Positions 34,530-42,975 of a stretch of DNA of 64,000 bases are shown in pieces; positions within the stretch are counted from its first letter, which is position 1; every line of letters begins with the position of its first letter. The notes under the pieces are model-generated. The model had not been told where the DNA came from. It did not search any database and saw nothing but the letters and a program-made list of their open reading frames with translations. The DNA is taken from contig CAZEQC010000013.1 in NCBI GenBank assembly GCA_964514285.1, forward strand, positions 1-64,000, given 5' to 3'. Both the position numbers and the translations under genes were made by a program. The stretch is from SKLM01 sp964514285 (GTDB lineage Bacteria > Chloroflexota > Anaerolineae > B4-G1).

Positions 34530-35942
34530 TCACGCCCCTCCGGGGCCCTGTCGTCCCTCTGCATCGTCTTCCCCTCTCAGCTCGGCCAGCAGCCGCTCGC
34601 CAACGCGGTTGCCATCGCCCGCGCTCAGCGTCAACACCACGTCACCCGGCTCCACGTTGCTCAGCAGCCAGCTCTCTGCCTCCTCCATCGACCCCGTCAC
34701 GCGTGCCTCAACGTCCTCCATGCGATCCGCCACGTCGGTGGCGCTGATGCCCAACGTATCGGTCTCGCGCGCCGGGTAGATAGGGAGGATGATGACCTGA
34801 TCAGCGTCGTCGAACGACGCTGCGAACGGATCCAACAACTCCTTGGTGCGGCTGTAAGTGTGCGGCTGCCAGACCGCCCAGATTCGACGCTCCGGGAAAC
34901 GGTCTCGCGCTGCCCGCAGCGTGGCCTGGATCTCGGTGGGATGATGAGCGTAGTCATCGATCACCACCACGCCATCGACCTCGCCCTTGATCTCGAAGCG
35001 ACGCGCCACGCCACGGAAGCTCCGCAACGCCTCTCGCGCCACAGGAAAGGGAACGCCAAGATGATCCGTCACCGCCAGCGCCGCCATCGCGTTGGAGGCG
35101 TTGTGGGCGCCGGGCACCCGAAGCCGCACCAGGCCGAGGGTCTCACCCCGGTGCACGGCCAGGAAATCGACGCCGCCGGCGAAGTTGGGATGGATCTCCT
35201 CAGCCCGCCAATCCGCACCCTCGCTCAGCCCGAAGAAGCTGACCAGGGGACGATCCGTCTCACGTCCGATAGCCTGGGCCACCGGGTCGTCGCCACAGAC
35301 GACGAGCAGACCCTCGTCCGGCACCAGCGCTGCAAACGATTCGAACGCGGACCGGAAATCGGCGAACGTGGGATAGCAGTCCGGGTGATCGTGCTCCACG
35401 TTGGTGATCACGGCCAGATCCGGCTTCAGGCTGAGGAAGGTGCAGTCGTACTCGTCGGCCTCTATGAGGAAGAGAGGCTCAGAGCCGGCCCGCGCGTTAG
35501 TCCCCAGGTCGTCCACCACGCCTCCGACGATGAACGTAGGATCTCGCTCGGCCTTCAACAAGATGGTGGCGATCATGGCCGTGGTGGTCGTCTTGCCGTG
35601 CGTGCCGGCCACGGCCACGCCCTCCCTCCCGTCCATCATCTGGCCCAGAAAGGCCGGCCGCCTCAGGACGGGGATACCCAAGGCTTGGGCGGCCTGAATC
35701 TCCACGTTGTCGTCGGGGATCGCCGACGAGACCACCACCACGTCGGCGCCCTCTACGTTGCCGGCGTCGTGGCCCTCAAACACGCGAGCCCCGTCGCGGG
35801 CCAGAGCCTCGGCCACCGGCGAGATGACCAGGTCGGAGCCGGAGACTTGCGCCCCCTGCTCCAGGAGCACACGCGCAATGGCAGAAAGACCTGCTCCGCC
35901 GATGCCGATCAGGTGGACGTGCTTGTTGGCGACGTCAGACAT
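34530..35942 (-). CDS. murC: UDP-N-acetylmuramate--L-alanine ligase
   Basis: Adds L-Ala to UDP-MurNAc. HVHLIGIGGAGLSAIARVL is the UDP-binding N-terminus, VAVAGTHGKTTTTAMIATIL (about 108) the ATP loop, and EADEYDCTFL and NVEHDHPDCY the metal and substrate motifs; DDYAHHPTEI (about 337) is specific to MurC. The frame extends to 36125, but MSDVANKHVHLIG at 35942 gives the family start (470 aa). A second candidate start at 35999 would place the dispersed repeat inside the coding region. Confidence 0.96.
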   Translation of the reverse strand: MSDVANKHVHLIGIGGAGLSAIARVLLEQGAQVSGSDLVISPVAEALARDGARVFEGHDAGNVEGADVVVVSSAIPDDNVEIQAAQALGIPVLRRPAFLGQMMDGREGVAVAGTHGKTTTTAMIATILLKAERDPTFIVGGVVDDLGTNARAGSEPLFLIEADEYDCTFLSLKPDLAVITNVEHDHPDCYPTFADFRSAFESFAALVPDEGLLVVCGDDPVAQAIGRETDRPLVSFFGLSEGADWRAEEIHPNFAGGVDFLAVHRGETLGLVRLRVPGAHNASNAMAALAVTDHLGVPFPVAREALRSFRGVARRFEIKGEVDGVVVIDDYAHHPTEIQATLRAARDRFPERRIWAVWQPHTYSRTKELLDPFAASFDDADQVIILPIYPARETDTLGISATDVADRMEDVEARVTGSMEEAESWLLSNVEPGDVVLTLSAGDGNRVGERLLAELRGEDDAEGRQGPGGA

Positions 35943-35970
35943 ACCGTTCAAAGCATCCTCACAGCCGAGG

Positions 35971-35985
35971 GTCGACGCAGTCACC
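35971..35985. repeat. Dispersed repeat, copy in the murC leader
   Basis: GTCGACGCAGTCACC, identical to the copy at 33434-33448; flanking bases extend the match with the ddl copy to 17 of 18. Confidence 0.55.
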
Positions 35986-36052
35986 TTAGCCTCTTCCATA
36001 GATCTCGTCAGACAGTACAGAACGATCGCGTCAACAGACTCTGCTAAGCAAG

Positions 36053-36577
36053 CTAGATAAGCACGACGATGACGAAGACCGACGCGAACGAGAAAGCTGT
36101 CAAGAGGACCGCGTCGGAGAGCCACAACGGCGGCAGGTAATTGTTGGCAAGGGCCGCCGCCATCGAGTTTGGCGGCGGAGGAGCGATCCCCAGGATGCCG
36201 TAGCCGGCGACGTCCAGGAAGTACCAGATCGATCCGACGATCAGGAAGCCGTTGATGGCCCCGATGATGAACCCCAGCATGATATCCTGGAGCGTCTCGC
36301 GGGCCGACACACCGGCCAGTCGTCCAGACACCGCAGGGCCAGCGTAGCCGCCGATGGTCATGATGATAATCAGTGCGGAGTAGAGGTAGAACTGCTGCAC
36401 CGGCGGACGATCAAAGAACTCTCTAGCAATGGGCACATACTGGCTGAAGATGAGGCGCATGGCCAACGCCAGGATGACGCTGAACAAAACCAGCATCTCC
36501 TTCGACCATCCTCGCAAGGCCCCCATCAGGGCAAAGACCAAGACAAAGGCAAACAGCGCTGTATCCAAAGGCATCAT
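36053..36577 (-). CDS. CvpA-family membrane protein
   Basis: A 174-aa integral membrane protein with four predicted helices (about 8-40, 62-82, 98-123 and 150-172). A CvpA-like N-terminus (DTALFAFVLVFALMGALRGWSKEM) and a GFIIGAINGFLIVGSIWYF block support the family. CvpA proteins are linked to envelope stress tolerance and colicin V production, but their molecular role is unclear. It lies between murG and murC, where most dcw clusters have no gene, with 11 bases to murG. Confidence 0.8.
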   Translation of the reverse strand: MMPLDTALFAFVLVFALMGALRGWSKEMLVLFSVILALAMRLIFSQYVPIAREFFDRPPVQQFYLYSALIIIMTIGGYAGPAVSGRLAGVSARETLQDIMLGFIIGAINGFLIVGSIWYFLDVAGYGILGIAPPPPNSMAAALANNYLPPLWLSDAVLLTAFSFASVFVIVVLI

Positions 36578-36588
36578 ATCACACCAAC

Positions 36589-37707
36589 CTATGTTAGTCG
36601 GAGGAGGGTCTCCGCCAGGCGAGCCGCTGCATCGGGCCGAGAGAGCGCACGGGCCCGTTCCCCCATCTGCACCAGCCGTCGTCTATCCGTCAAGAGCTGC
36701 TCAAGCGTCGACAGCAATGTATCCCTCAACCGTTCATCCTGTACGGTGACCGCCGCTCCTCGTTCCGTCAGCCACTCGGCGTTAACCCGCTGATACCGCC
36801 AGGCGTGCGGGTAAGGCACCAGGACCGCAGGCAACCCGAAGAAGGGAAGCTCTCCCAGCGTAGAGGCCCCCGCCCGACAGATCGCCAGGTCCGCTGAGGC
36901 CAGAGCCTGTCCCATCTCGTGCAGATAGGGAAAGGCGGCGTGACGCGCCCGAAGCCTCTCGGGCAGCGCGTCCCGCTGCTCAGAGACCCAGGGCCAATCC
37001 AGCTCTCCGGTTAGATGGATCACCTGCGTCATCTCCAAGATCTGCTCCAGATTCTTGCACACCGCGCGATTGATGCTGCGTGCCCCACGGCTTCCGCCCA
37101 TGACGAGAAGGACAGGTCCGTCGGCCCTCAGCCCTAACGCCTCCCGCGCTCCCCGTCGATCCACGTCGTGGAAAGCCTCTCGCACCGGGTAGCCAGTCAC
37201 CACGACCTTCCGGTCGGGGAGATAAGCCCGCGAGGCCTCGACGGTAACCGCCACTTTGGACGCCAGGCGGGCGACAAAACGGACGGCCAGCCCCGGCTCC
37301 ACGTCTGGCAAGTAGACCAGTATCGGCACCCGCAGCATCCAGGCCGCCAACGCCACGGGCACGCTGGCGTAGCCACCGGTGGCGAAGAGCGCCGCCGGAC
37401 GCTCCCGACGGCCCAGCGCGTAAGCGGCCTGCCAGCCGCGTAATAGCTTGACAATGTTCTGTACCACCCGCTGCGGCGCAAGGCCGTGCACGCCTCCGGC
37501 TGGAATGCCCACAAAGCGGACGTTGGCCCGCGCGGCCAAGGTCCTCTCGATCCCCCCTATGCCCCCCACGTAGGTGACGTCGACCGGACCGACCTCGGCC
37601 ATCGCGCTGGCCAGGGCGCCGTCAGCGGCGGCGCGAAGCGCTTGCACGACGGCGAGACCGGGATACACGTGTCCCCCGGTTCCCCCACCGGCGATCCAGA
37701 CTCGCAT
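36589..37707 (-). CDS. murG: UDP-N-acetylglucosamine transferase MurG
   Basis: Converts lipid I to lipid II at the inner face of the membrane. MRVWIAGGGTGGHVYPGLAV gives the acceptor glycine loop, LLVMGGSRGARSIN (about 185-198) is the second glycine loop, and CRAGASTLGELPFFGLPAVLVPYPHAW (about 265-291) is the UDP-GlcNAc site. At 372 aa the length is normal. The ATG at 37707 is fixed by the first glycine loop and overlaps the ftsW frame by 86 bases. Confidence 0.95.
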   Translation of the reverse strand: MRVWIAGGGTGGHVYPGLAVVQALRAAADGALASAMAEVGPVDVTYVGGIGGIERTLAARANVRFVGIPAGGVHGLAPQRVVQNIVKLLRGWQAAYALGRRERPAALFATGGYASVPVALAAWMLRVPILVYLPDVEPGLAVRFVARLASKVAVTVEASRAYLPDRKVVVTGYPVREAFHDVDRRGAREALGLRADGPVLLVMGGSRGARSINRAVCKNLEQILEMTQVIHLTGELDWPWVSEQRDALPERLRARHAAFPYLHEMGQALASADLAICRAGASTLGELPFFGLPAVLVPYPHAWRYQRVNAEWLTERGAAVTVQDERLRDTLLSTLEQLLTDRRRLVQMGERARALSRPDAAARLAETLLRLT

Positions 37708-38875
37708 ACTGACGGCTACTCTCCCGTCTATCAGTCCGTCGACTCGATTGCTCGCCGGCACTCCGCCCACGTGAGACACTGAGCAGCAGCCCGACGCCGG
37801 CCAGCGAGGTCACCATCCCAGAACCGCCCCAGCTGATGAACGGCAGCGCCATACCCGTGAAGGGAAGCAATCCGGTGACGACCCCCACATTGATCAAGGC
37901 CTGGAACGTAATCCAGCAGGTCACCCCGCAAGCCAGGAGCGCGGCAAAGGGGGCCTGGGCTTCCATCGTGATCTTGAACCCACGGTAGGCGAAGATGGCG
38001 AAGAGCCCGATGACGAAGAGACAGCCCAAGAGGCCGGCCTCCTCCCCAAGCACGGCAAAGATCGCGTCGGTGTGCCGCGTGGGCAGGTAGCCGAGTTTCT
38101 GCTGGCCCTGCCCGACTCCCACGCCAAAGAGCCCTCCGCTGCCCAGGGCGATCAGCGTCTGCTGCATCTGGTGACCGGCGCTAAACGGGTCCTTCCAAAC
38201 CTGTATCCACTCGGTGATGCGTCGCGAGGCGTGCGGAAACTTGCTGACCAGGAACAAGAACGTGATCATGGCGACGACGCCACCGACGGCCAGCTGCATA
38301 ATCTCGGCGCCGGCGAAGAAGAAGACAGCCATGGACGTCAGCCCAATCAGAGCAGCGGTCCCCAGGTCCGGCTGCCCGACGATCAAGCCGCTCACCAAGC
38401 CGATCAACACGGCGAAGGGGATCAGGCCATACGACACGTCGCGGATTCGGTCCCCCTTGGAGGAGAGCCAAGTAGCGATGTAGATAATGGTCGACAACTT
38501 CGCCAGCTCTCCGGGATGGACGGAGCCACCGAAAAAAGAGCGCTTGGCGCCGAACGCCTCGTCCCCGATGAAGAGGACCAAGATGAGCAGGGCCAGGGTG
38601 GCTGCCATAATGGGCACAGCCATATCCCGCCACCACTCATAGGGTATCATCATCATCACCACCAGGGCGACAATCCCGACCCCTACCCATTGGGCCTGTC
38701 GTAAGGCTATCCGGAGAGAGTTGTCGTAGACCTGATAGGACCAGTCAAAGGTCGCGCTGTAGACCATCAAGAGGCCGACGATCACCAAGCCGGCGACCGC
38801 CAAGATAAGCCCGAAGTCCGGCGGGTTGGCGCGTTGGACGCTGCCCTTCCAAAGCTGTCGCACATCTACCGACAT
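37622..38875 (-). CDS. ftsW: Lipid II polymerase FtsW (SEDS family)
   Basis: Division-specific glycosyltransferase with ten predicted membrane helices between residues 20 and 370. SEDS hallmarks are present: AKRSFFGGSVHPGELAKLS (about 105-125), ALGSGGLFGVGVGQGQQKLGYLP and DAIFAVLGEEAGLLG (about 245-285), and FTGMALPFISWGGSGM (about 335-350). The ATG at 38875 follows GGGAGGG by 4 bases and overlaps the murD end by 10 bases. The last 45 residues form a basic, arginine/serine-rich tail, of which 28 are read in another frame over the start of murG. Confidence 0.94.
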   Translation of the reverse strand: MSVDVRQLWKGSVQRANPPDFGLILAVAGLVIVGLLMVYSATFDWSYQVYDNSLRIALRQAQWVGVGIVALVVMMMIPYEWWRDMAVPIMAATLALLILVLFIGDEAFGAKRSFFGGSVHPGELAKLSTIIYIATWLSSKGDRIRDVSYGLIPFAVLIGLVSGLIVGQPDLGTAALIGLTSMAVFFFAGAEIMQLAVGGVVAMITFLFLVSKFPHASRRITEWIQVWKDPFSAGHQMQQTLIALGSGGLFGVGVGQGQQKLGYLPTRHTDAIFAVLGEEAGLLGCLFVIGLFAIFAYRGFKITMEAQAPFAALLACGVTCWITFQALINVGVVTGLLPFTGMALPFISWGGSGMVTSLAGVGLLLSVSRGRSAGEQSSRRTDRRESSRQYASLDRRWGNRGTRVSRSRRRASASRRR

Positions 38876-40457
38876 GATTCCCTCCCGCAAAGCTCCTGCA
38901 CCAAGGCCTGGAAACGATCGCCGCGCTCGGCGAAGTCCTCAAAAGCGTCGAAGCTGGTGCCACCGGGTGAGAACAACACCACGTCCCCCGGCTCGACCAG
39001 ACGAGCGGCGGCCGCAACGGCCTCCTCCAGCGTCTCGACGCGCGTGATGGCCTCCAGCCGCCGCGCTGCCCCACGGCCCTCCGCGCCGCCTTCACTGCCC
39101 CGCTCCATCACCGCCTCCACCTTGCGGGCGATCATGGGGCCGGCCTCGCCGAAGGTGATCAACTGCCGCACCCGACGGACGGCTTCCTCTGCGAAAGCGT
39201 CCCACGGCAGATCCTTGTCTCGCCCACCGGCGAAGAGCACGATGGGCGCATCAAACGAACGCATAGCGGCCAGAGTGCGCTCCGGGGCGGTGGCGATGGA
39301 GTCATCGTACCAGCGCACACGGCCCTTGTCCGGGCGGCCCNNNNNNNNNNNNNNNNNNNNNNNNNNNNNNNNNNNNNNNNNNNNNNNNNNNNNNNNNNNN
39401 NNNNNNNNNNNNNNNNNNNNNNNNNNNNNNNNNNNNNNNNGGGCATCTCCCGCACCAACTCCAGGCGGTGGTCGACGCCGGTGAACGTGGTGGCCACCTC
39501 TCGAATCGCCCCCAGAGGAACGCCGGCCAGATGCGCCAGGGTGCTGGCCGCCAGGACGTTCAGCAGGTTGTGCTTGCCCAGCAGCTGCACCTCAGAGGCC
39601 TTGCAGATCTCGCGATCCTCCCCGTCCATGCGCAGCGTCAACTCTCCGTTGGTCTTGAACGCCCCGGCCTCCACCTCGGCACCGCTGCTGAAGAAGAACA
39701 GCTCCGCCGGCGTCTCCAGGGCCAGGGCCCGGGCGTTGGCGTCGTCGTAACCGAGCACGGCCAGGTCCTCCCCCGTCTGGTGCGCCACGATATGCCGTTT
39801 GGCAGCGATATAGGCCTCCATGGTCTTATGCCGGTCCAGATGATTGGGGGTGACGTTCAGCACCGCCGCGATATGCGGGCTGGTGGTCATCAGCTCCAGC
39901 TGGAAACTGGACAGCTCCATCACCACACAATCATCAGGCTCGATCGTGACTGCCCCCTGATCGGTCGATGGCCCCACGGCCAGATCGGCGATGAGTGGGT
40001 TGCCGATGTTGCCCCCCACCCAGGTATCTAATCCGGCGGCACGACACATCTCACCGACCAGAGCCGTCGTTGTCGTCTTGCCGGCCGAGCCCGTGATGCC
40101 AATGACGGGCGCCGGGCAGCGATCCAGGAAGATCTGCGCATCGTTGCTGAGCGGGATACCCCGCTCCCGTGCCTCCTCGACGATGGGGATGTCCAACGGG
40201 ACCCCACCGCTGAGGCAGAGCAGATCGGCAGTGTCCAGGAGATCGATCGGATGGCTGCCCAGGTCATAATGAATCGAACAGTCCGCCAGTTGCTCCCTTT
40301 GATCAGCCAGGGCCTCCTCATCCTGGAGATCAGAAACTGTCACCTCGGCGCCCACCTGAGCGAGGTAGCGGGCCAGCGCCACCCCTTGCCGGGCCAGGCC
40401 GAGGATCACCACGTGTTGGTCTTTCAGACTCTCTCCTTCCGTCTCATGTCGAACCAT
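38866..40457 (-). CDS. murD: UDP-N-acetylmuramoylalanine--D-glutamate ligase, interrupted by an N gap
   Basis: Adds D-Glu to UDP-MurNAc-L-Ala. Before the gap (about 339 residues): VVILGLARQGVALARYLAQ, the ATP loop VIGITGSAGKTTTTALVGEM, NLTPNHLDRH-like NVTPNHLDRHKTMEAY, LLGKHNLLNVLAA and GVDHRLELVREMP. After the gap: DKGRVRWYDDSIATAPERT, LFAGGRDKDLPW and LFSPGGTSFDAFEDFAERG. The two parts join the HRLE and W-DDS motifs at close to normal family spacing, so few or no bases are really missing. The ATG at 40457 overlaps the mraY stop by one base. Confidence 0.93.
39341..39440. other. Assembly gap (100 N) inside murD
   Basis: Exactly 100 N, the usual placeholder length. The flanking protein motifs are at close to normal spacing, so the true gap is probably near zero. 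Confidence 0.9.
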
Positions 40458-41461
40458 CACAGCAGAGCAAGCGCCACGCCCGCCATAGCGGCCAGAAGCT
40501 CCACCAGCCAGAAGCGCTGCACCACCTGGGTCTCGGACCAGCCGAGCAGCTCGAAGTGATGATGGAGCGGACTCATCTTGAAGACACGCCGGCCCTGGCC
40601 AAACCGACGTTTCGTATACTTGAAGTAGAGCACCTGGATGACGACCGAAAGCGTCTCCGCCACGGGGATCAACATGACGATGGGCAGCAATAACCACTGC
40701 CCGGTCATCAACGCCACGGTACCCAGCGTCGCGCCGAGGGCCAGACTTCCGGTGTCGCCCATGAACATCTGCGCCGGATGGGCGTTGTACCAGAGAAAGG
40801 CAAACGACGCCCCCACGACGGTGAAGCAGAAGCGAATCAGATAGAACTGCCCCTGCAGCCGGGCGATCACGCCGTAGGCGGCAAAGGCGCTGGCCACGAT
40901 GATCCCGGCCAGACCGTCCAGGCCGTCGGTCAGATTCACAGCATTGGCCGACGCCAAGATGACGAAAGCCGCCAGCGGCACCCAGACCCAGCCTACGTTG
41001 ACCATCTGGGCAATGCCCGGCACGCCGACCTGCCCGGCAAACTGGATGTCGGAGGCTAGCATGAACAGGGCTATGCCCAAGGTCAAGGGAATCTCCCAAA
41101 GCAGCTTGCTCCTCGCGGTGAGGCCCAGGCCGCGGCGTACGCCACGGACGCCAGCGAGGTCATCTACCGCACCGATCAGGGCGTAGATCAGCATCACGCC
41201 CAGCGGCACCAGGATGGAACGCCCGATCAACGTGCGCCCCAACAAGTTGTAAATGTTCAGCACGAGGGTGATGAGGAGCACCGGAACCACAATCATCAGC
41301 CCGCCCATGGTCGGCGTCCCCATCTTGCTCTGATGGTCGTCAGGGCCATCAATGCGGATGCGTTTGCCAATCTGATAGTGGCGTAGGATGCGAATCAAGA
41401 GCGGGCCCCACACCACGGCCAGAACGAACGAGATACTCGCTAGAATAAGGGCTCTGTCCAT
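40457..41461 (-). CDS. mraY: Phospho-MurNAc-pentapeptide transferase MraY
   Basis: Makes lipid I on undecaprenyl phosphate; about ten membrane helices. DDHQSKMGTPTMGGLMI (about 39-55), NAVNLTDGLDGLAG (about 173-186) with the metal-binding aspartates, LGATLGTVALMTGQW, and the late MSPLHHHFELLGW (about 295-307) are all present. The ATG at 41461 gives 334 aa; a GTG at 41473 would add four residues. Neither has a strong ribosome-binding site, consistent with coupling to murF 17 bases upstream. Confidence 0.96.
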   Translation of the reverse strand: MDRALILASISFVLAVVWGPLLIRILRHYQIGKRIRIDGPDDHQSKMGTPTMGGLMIVVPVLLITLVLNIYNLLGRTLIGRSILVPLGVMLIYALIGAVDDLAGVRGVRRGLGLTARSKLLWEIPLTLGIALFMLASDIQFAGQVGVPGIAQMVNVGWVWVPLAAFVILASANAVNLTDGLDGLAGIIVASAFAAYGVIARLQGQFYLIRFCFTVVGASFAFLWYNAHPAQMFMGDTGSLALGATLGTVALMTGQWLLLPIVMLIPVAETLSVVIQVLYFKYTKRRFGQGRRVFKMSPLHHHFELLGWSETQVVQRFWLVELLAAMAGVALALL

Positions 41462-41478
41462 AGATCGCGCCACGTGCG

Positions 41479-42975
41479 TCAGGATGTCGAGTCTTCGGAA
41501 CGCTGGAGACGATTGACGATCTCCTCCATCTTCAGGGCTCGCGAGCCCTTCACCAGGATGACGGTCTGGGTCAGTTCGCCCTGCCCTTCCAGGATAGTCT
41601 CCAACCGGTGGACGGCCTCATCGGTACCGTCCACCATGTGAACGGCATCGGGCGACATCCCCCAACGGATCGCCGTCTCCCCGATGATGCGCCCCAGCGA
41701 TCCCAGGGTGACCAACACGTCGGCGATCTCGAGGGCCCGCATGCCGACCTTCTGGTGTCCCTCCCGCTCATAATGCCCCAGCTCCAGCATGTCACCCAAG
41801 ACGGCGATCTTGCGCCCCTCCAGCTCGTCCAGCAAGTTCAGAGCCGCGATGGTCGAGGCAGGGCTGGCGTTGTACGTGTCGTCCAGGATGGTGGCACCGG
41901 CCGGGCCGCGCACGGCCACCAGCCGGAGCTGATCCGAGGGCTCCACACCGTGCAGGCCCTCTATGATCTCCTGCCAGGTGAGGCCCTCCACCAGCCCGAG
42001 GGCGGCAGCCCGGAGGCTCGTGTGGACCGAATGCCGCCCCAGAAGGGGCACCTTCACGTGCAACGCATCCTGTCCATAGTGAAGCCGGAAGCGAATGCCC
42101 TCCAACCCCAGACCCTCGATACGATCGGCCCAGAGATCGGCCTGGGGAGACAACCCATAGGTGAAGATGCGGGCCTCCGTCGATTTGGCCATGTTGCGGA
42201 CGTTCTCGTCATCGTAGTTGAGAATCGCCACTCCCTCGGGCCCCGCCGGCAGCGCCTCGACCAGTTCCGTCTTGGCCTCCACGATGCGCTGGAAGGATCC
42301 TGCTCTCTCCAGGTGGACAGGTCGGACGATGGTGACGATACCAACTTGGGGCTGTCCCATACGAGCCAGGTCGGCGATCTCGCCCACGTCGTACATGCCC
42401 ATCTCCAACACAGCCCTTTCGTGCTCGCTGGTGAGATGGAGCAGGGTCAGCGGCAGGCCAATCTCGTTGTTGTAACTGGCCTCGCTCTTGATCGTCTCGT
42501 AACGTCGGGAGAGCACCGCCGCCGCCAGCTCCTTGGTGGTCGTCTTCCCCACGCTCCCCGTGACGCCGATGACCCGCAGGTCCTTCTGTGAGCGTCGCCA
42601 GAAGGTCGCCAAGCGCTGCAGCGCCTGGAGCGTCCGATCCACCTTCAGCACCAGGGGCAGCGCAGGCGCCTCGGACAGCGGCTCAGGCATCGTCGTCAGA
42701 TCCAGCGTGGAGGCCTCCACCGCTACCTCGTGCTGAACGACGGCCGCCACGGCCCCACGGGAGAAGGCGTCGGCCACGTAGTCGTGTCCATCCGCGTGCT
42801 CGCCCTCAAAGGCAAAGAACAACGCCCCCGGCCTGGCCTCACGAGAATCGATGACAGTGGTCGATATCTCCTGCCTCAAGCCCTCGGATCGTCGGTCGAG
42901 AGGGATAGACCGCGTCCCGGGCATGGTGCCCAGGCCCTCCAGGACGTCGGCCAGGGTCAGAGACTTGCCGGTCAT
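41479..42975 (-). CDS. murF: UDP-MurNAc-tripeptide--D-alanyl-D-alanine ligase
   Basis: Adds D-Ala-D-Ala to complete the stem peptide. VIGVTGSVGKTTTKELAAAVL (about 138-158) is the ATP loop, YNNEIGLPLTLL and EMGMYDVGEIADLA are MurF-type substrate motifs, ILDDTYNASPAS (about 357) and VLGDMLELG (about 385) are characteristic, and VLVKGSRALKMEEIV ends the protein. The real start is the ATG at 42975 (498 aa), overlapping the ftsI stop (ATGA) after GGAGGCAGG. murE, normally directly upstream, is absent. Confidence 0.95.
   Translation of the reverse strand: MTGKSLTLADVLEGLGTMPGTRSIPLDRRSEGLRQEISTTVIDSREARPGALFFAFEGEHADGHDYVADAFSRGAVAAVVQHEVAVEASTLDLTTMPEPLSEAPALPLVLKVDRTLQALQRLATFWRRSQKDLRVIGVTGSVGKTTTKELAAAVLSRRYETIKSEASYNNEIGLPLTLLHLTSEHERAVLEMGMYDVGEIADLARMGQPQVGIVTIVRPVHLERAGSFQRIVEAKTELVEALPAGPEGVAILNYDDENVRNMAKSTEARIFTYGLSPQADLWADRIEGLGLEGIRFRLHYGQDALHVKVPLLGRHSVHTSLRAAALGLVEGLTWQEIIEGLHGVEPSDQLRLVAVRGPAGATILDDTYNASPASTIAALNLLDELEGRKIAVLGDMLELGHYEREGHQKVGMRALEIADVLVTLGSLGRIIGETAIRWGMSPDAVHMVDGTDEAVHRLETILEGQGELTQTVILVKGSRALKMEEIVNRLQRSEDSTS

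Noticed and set aside
40458..41099. Extension of the murD frame upstream through mraY
   Set aside because: That part is the shadow of mraY; MurD motifs begin right after the ATG at 40457.
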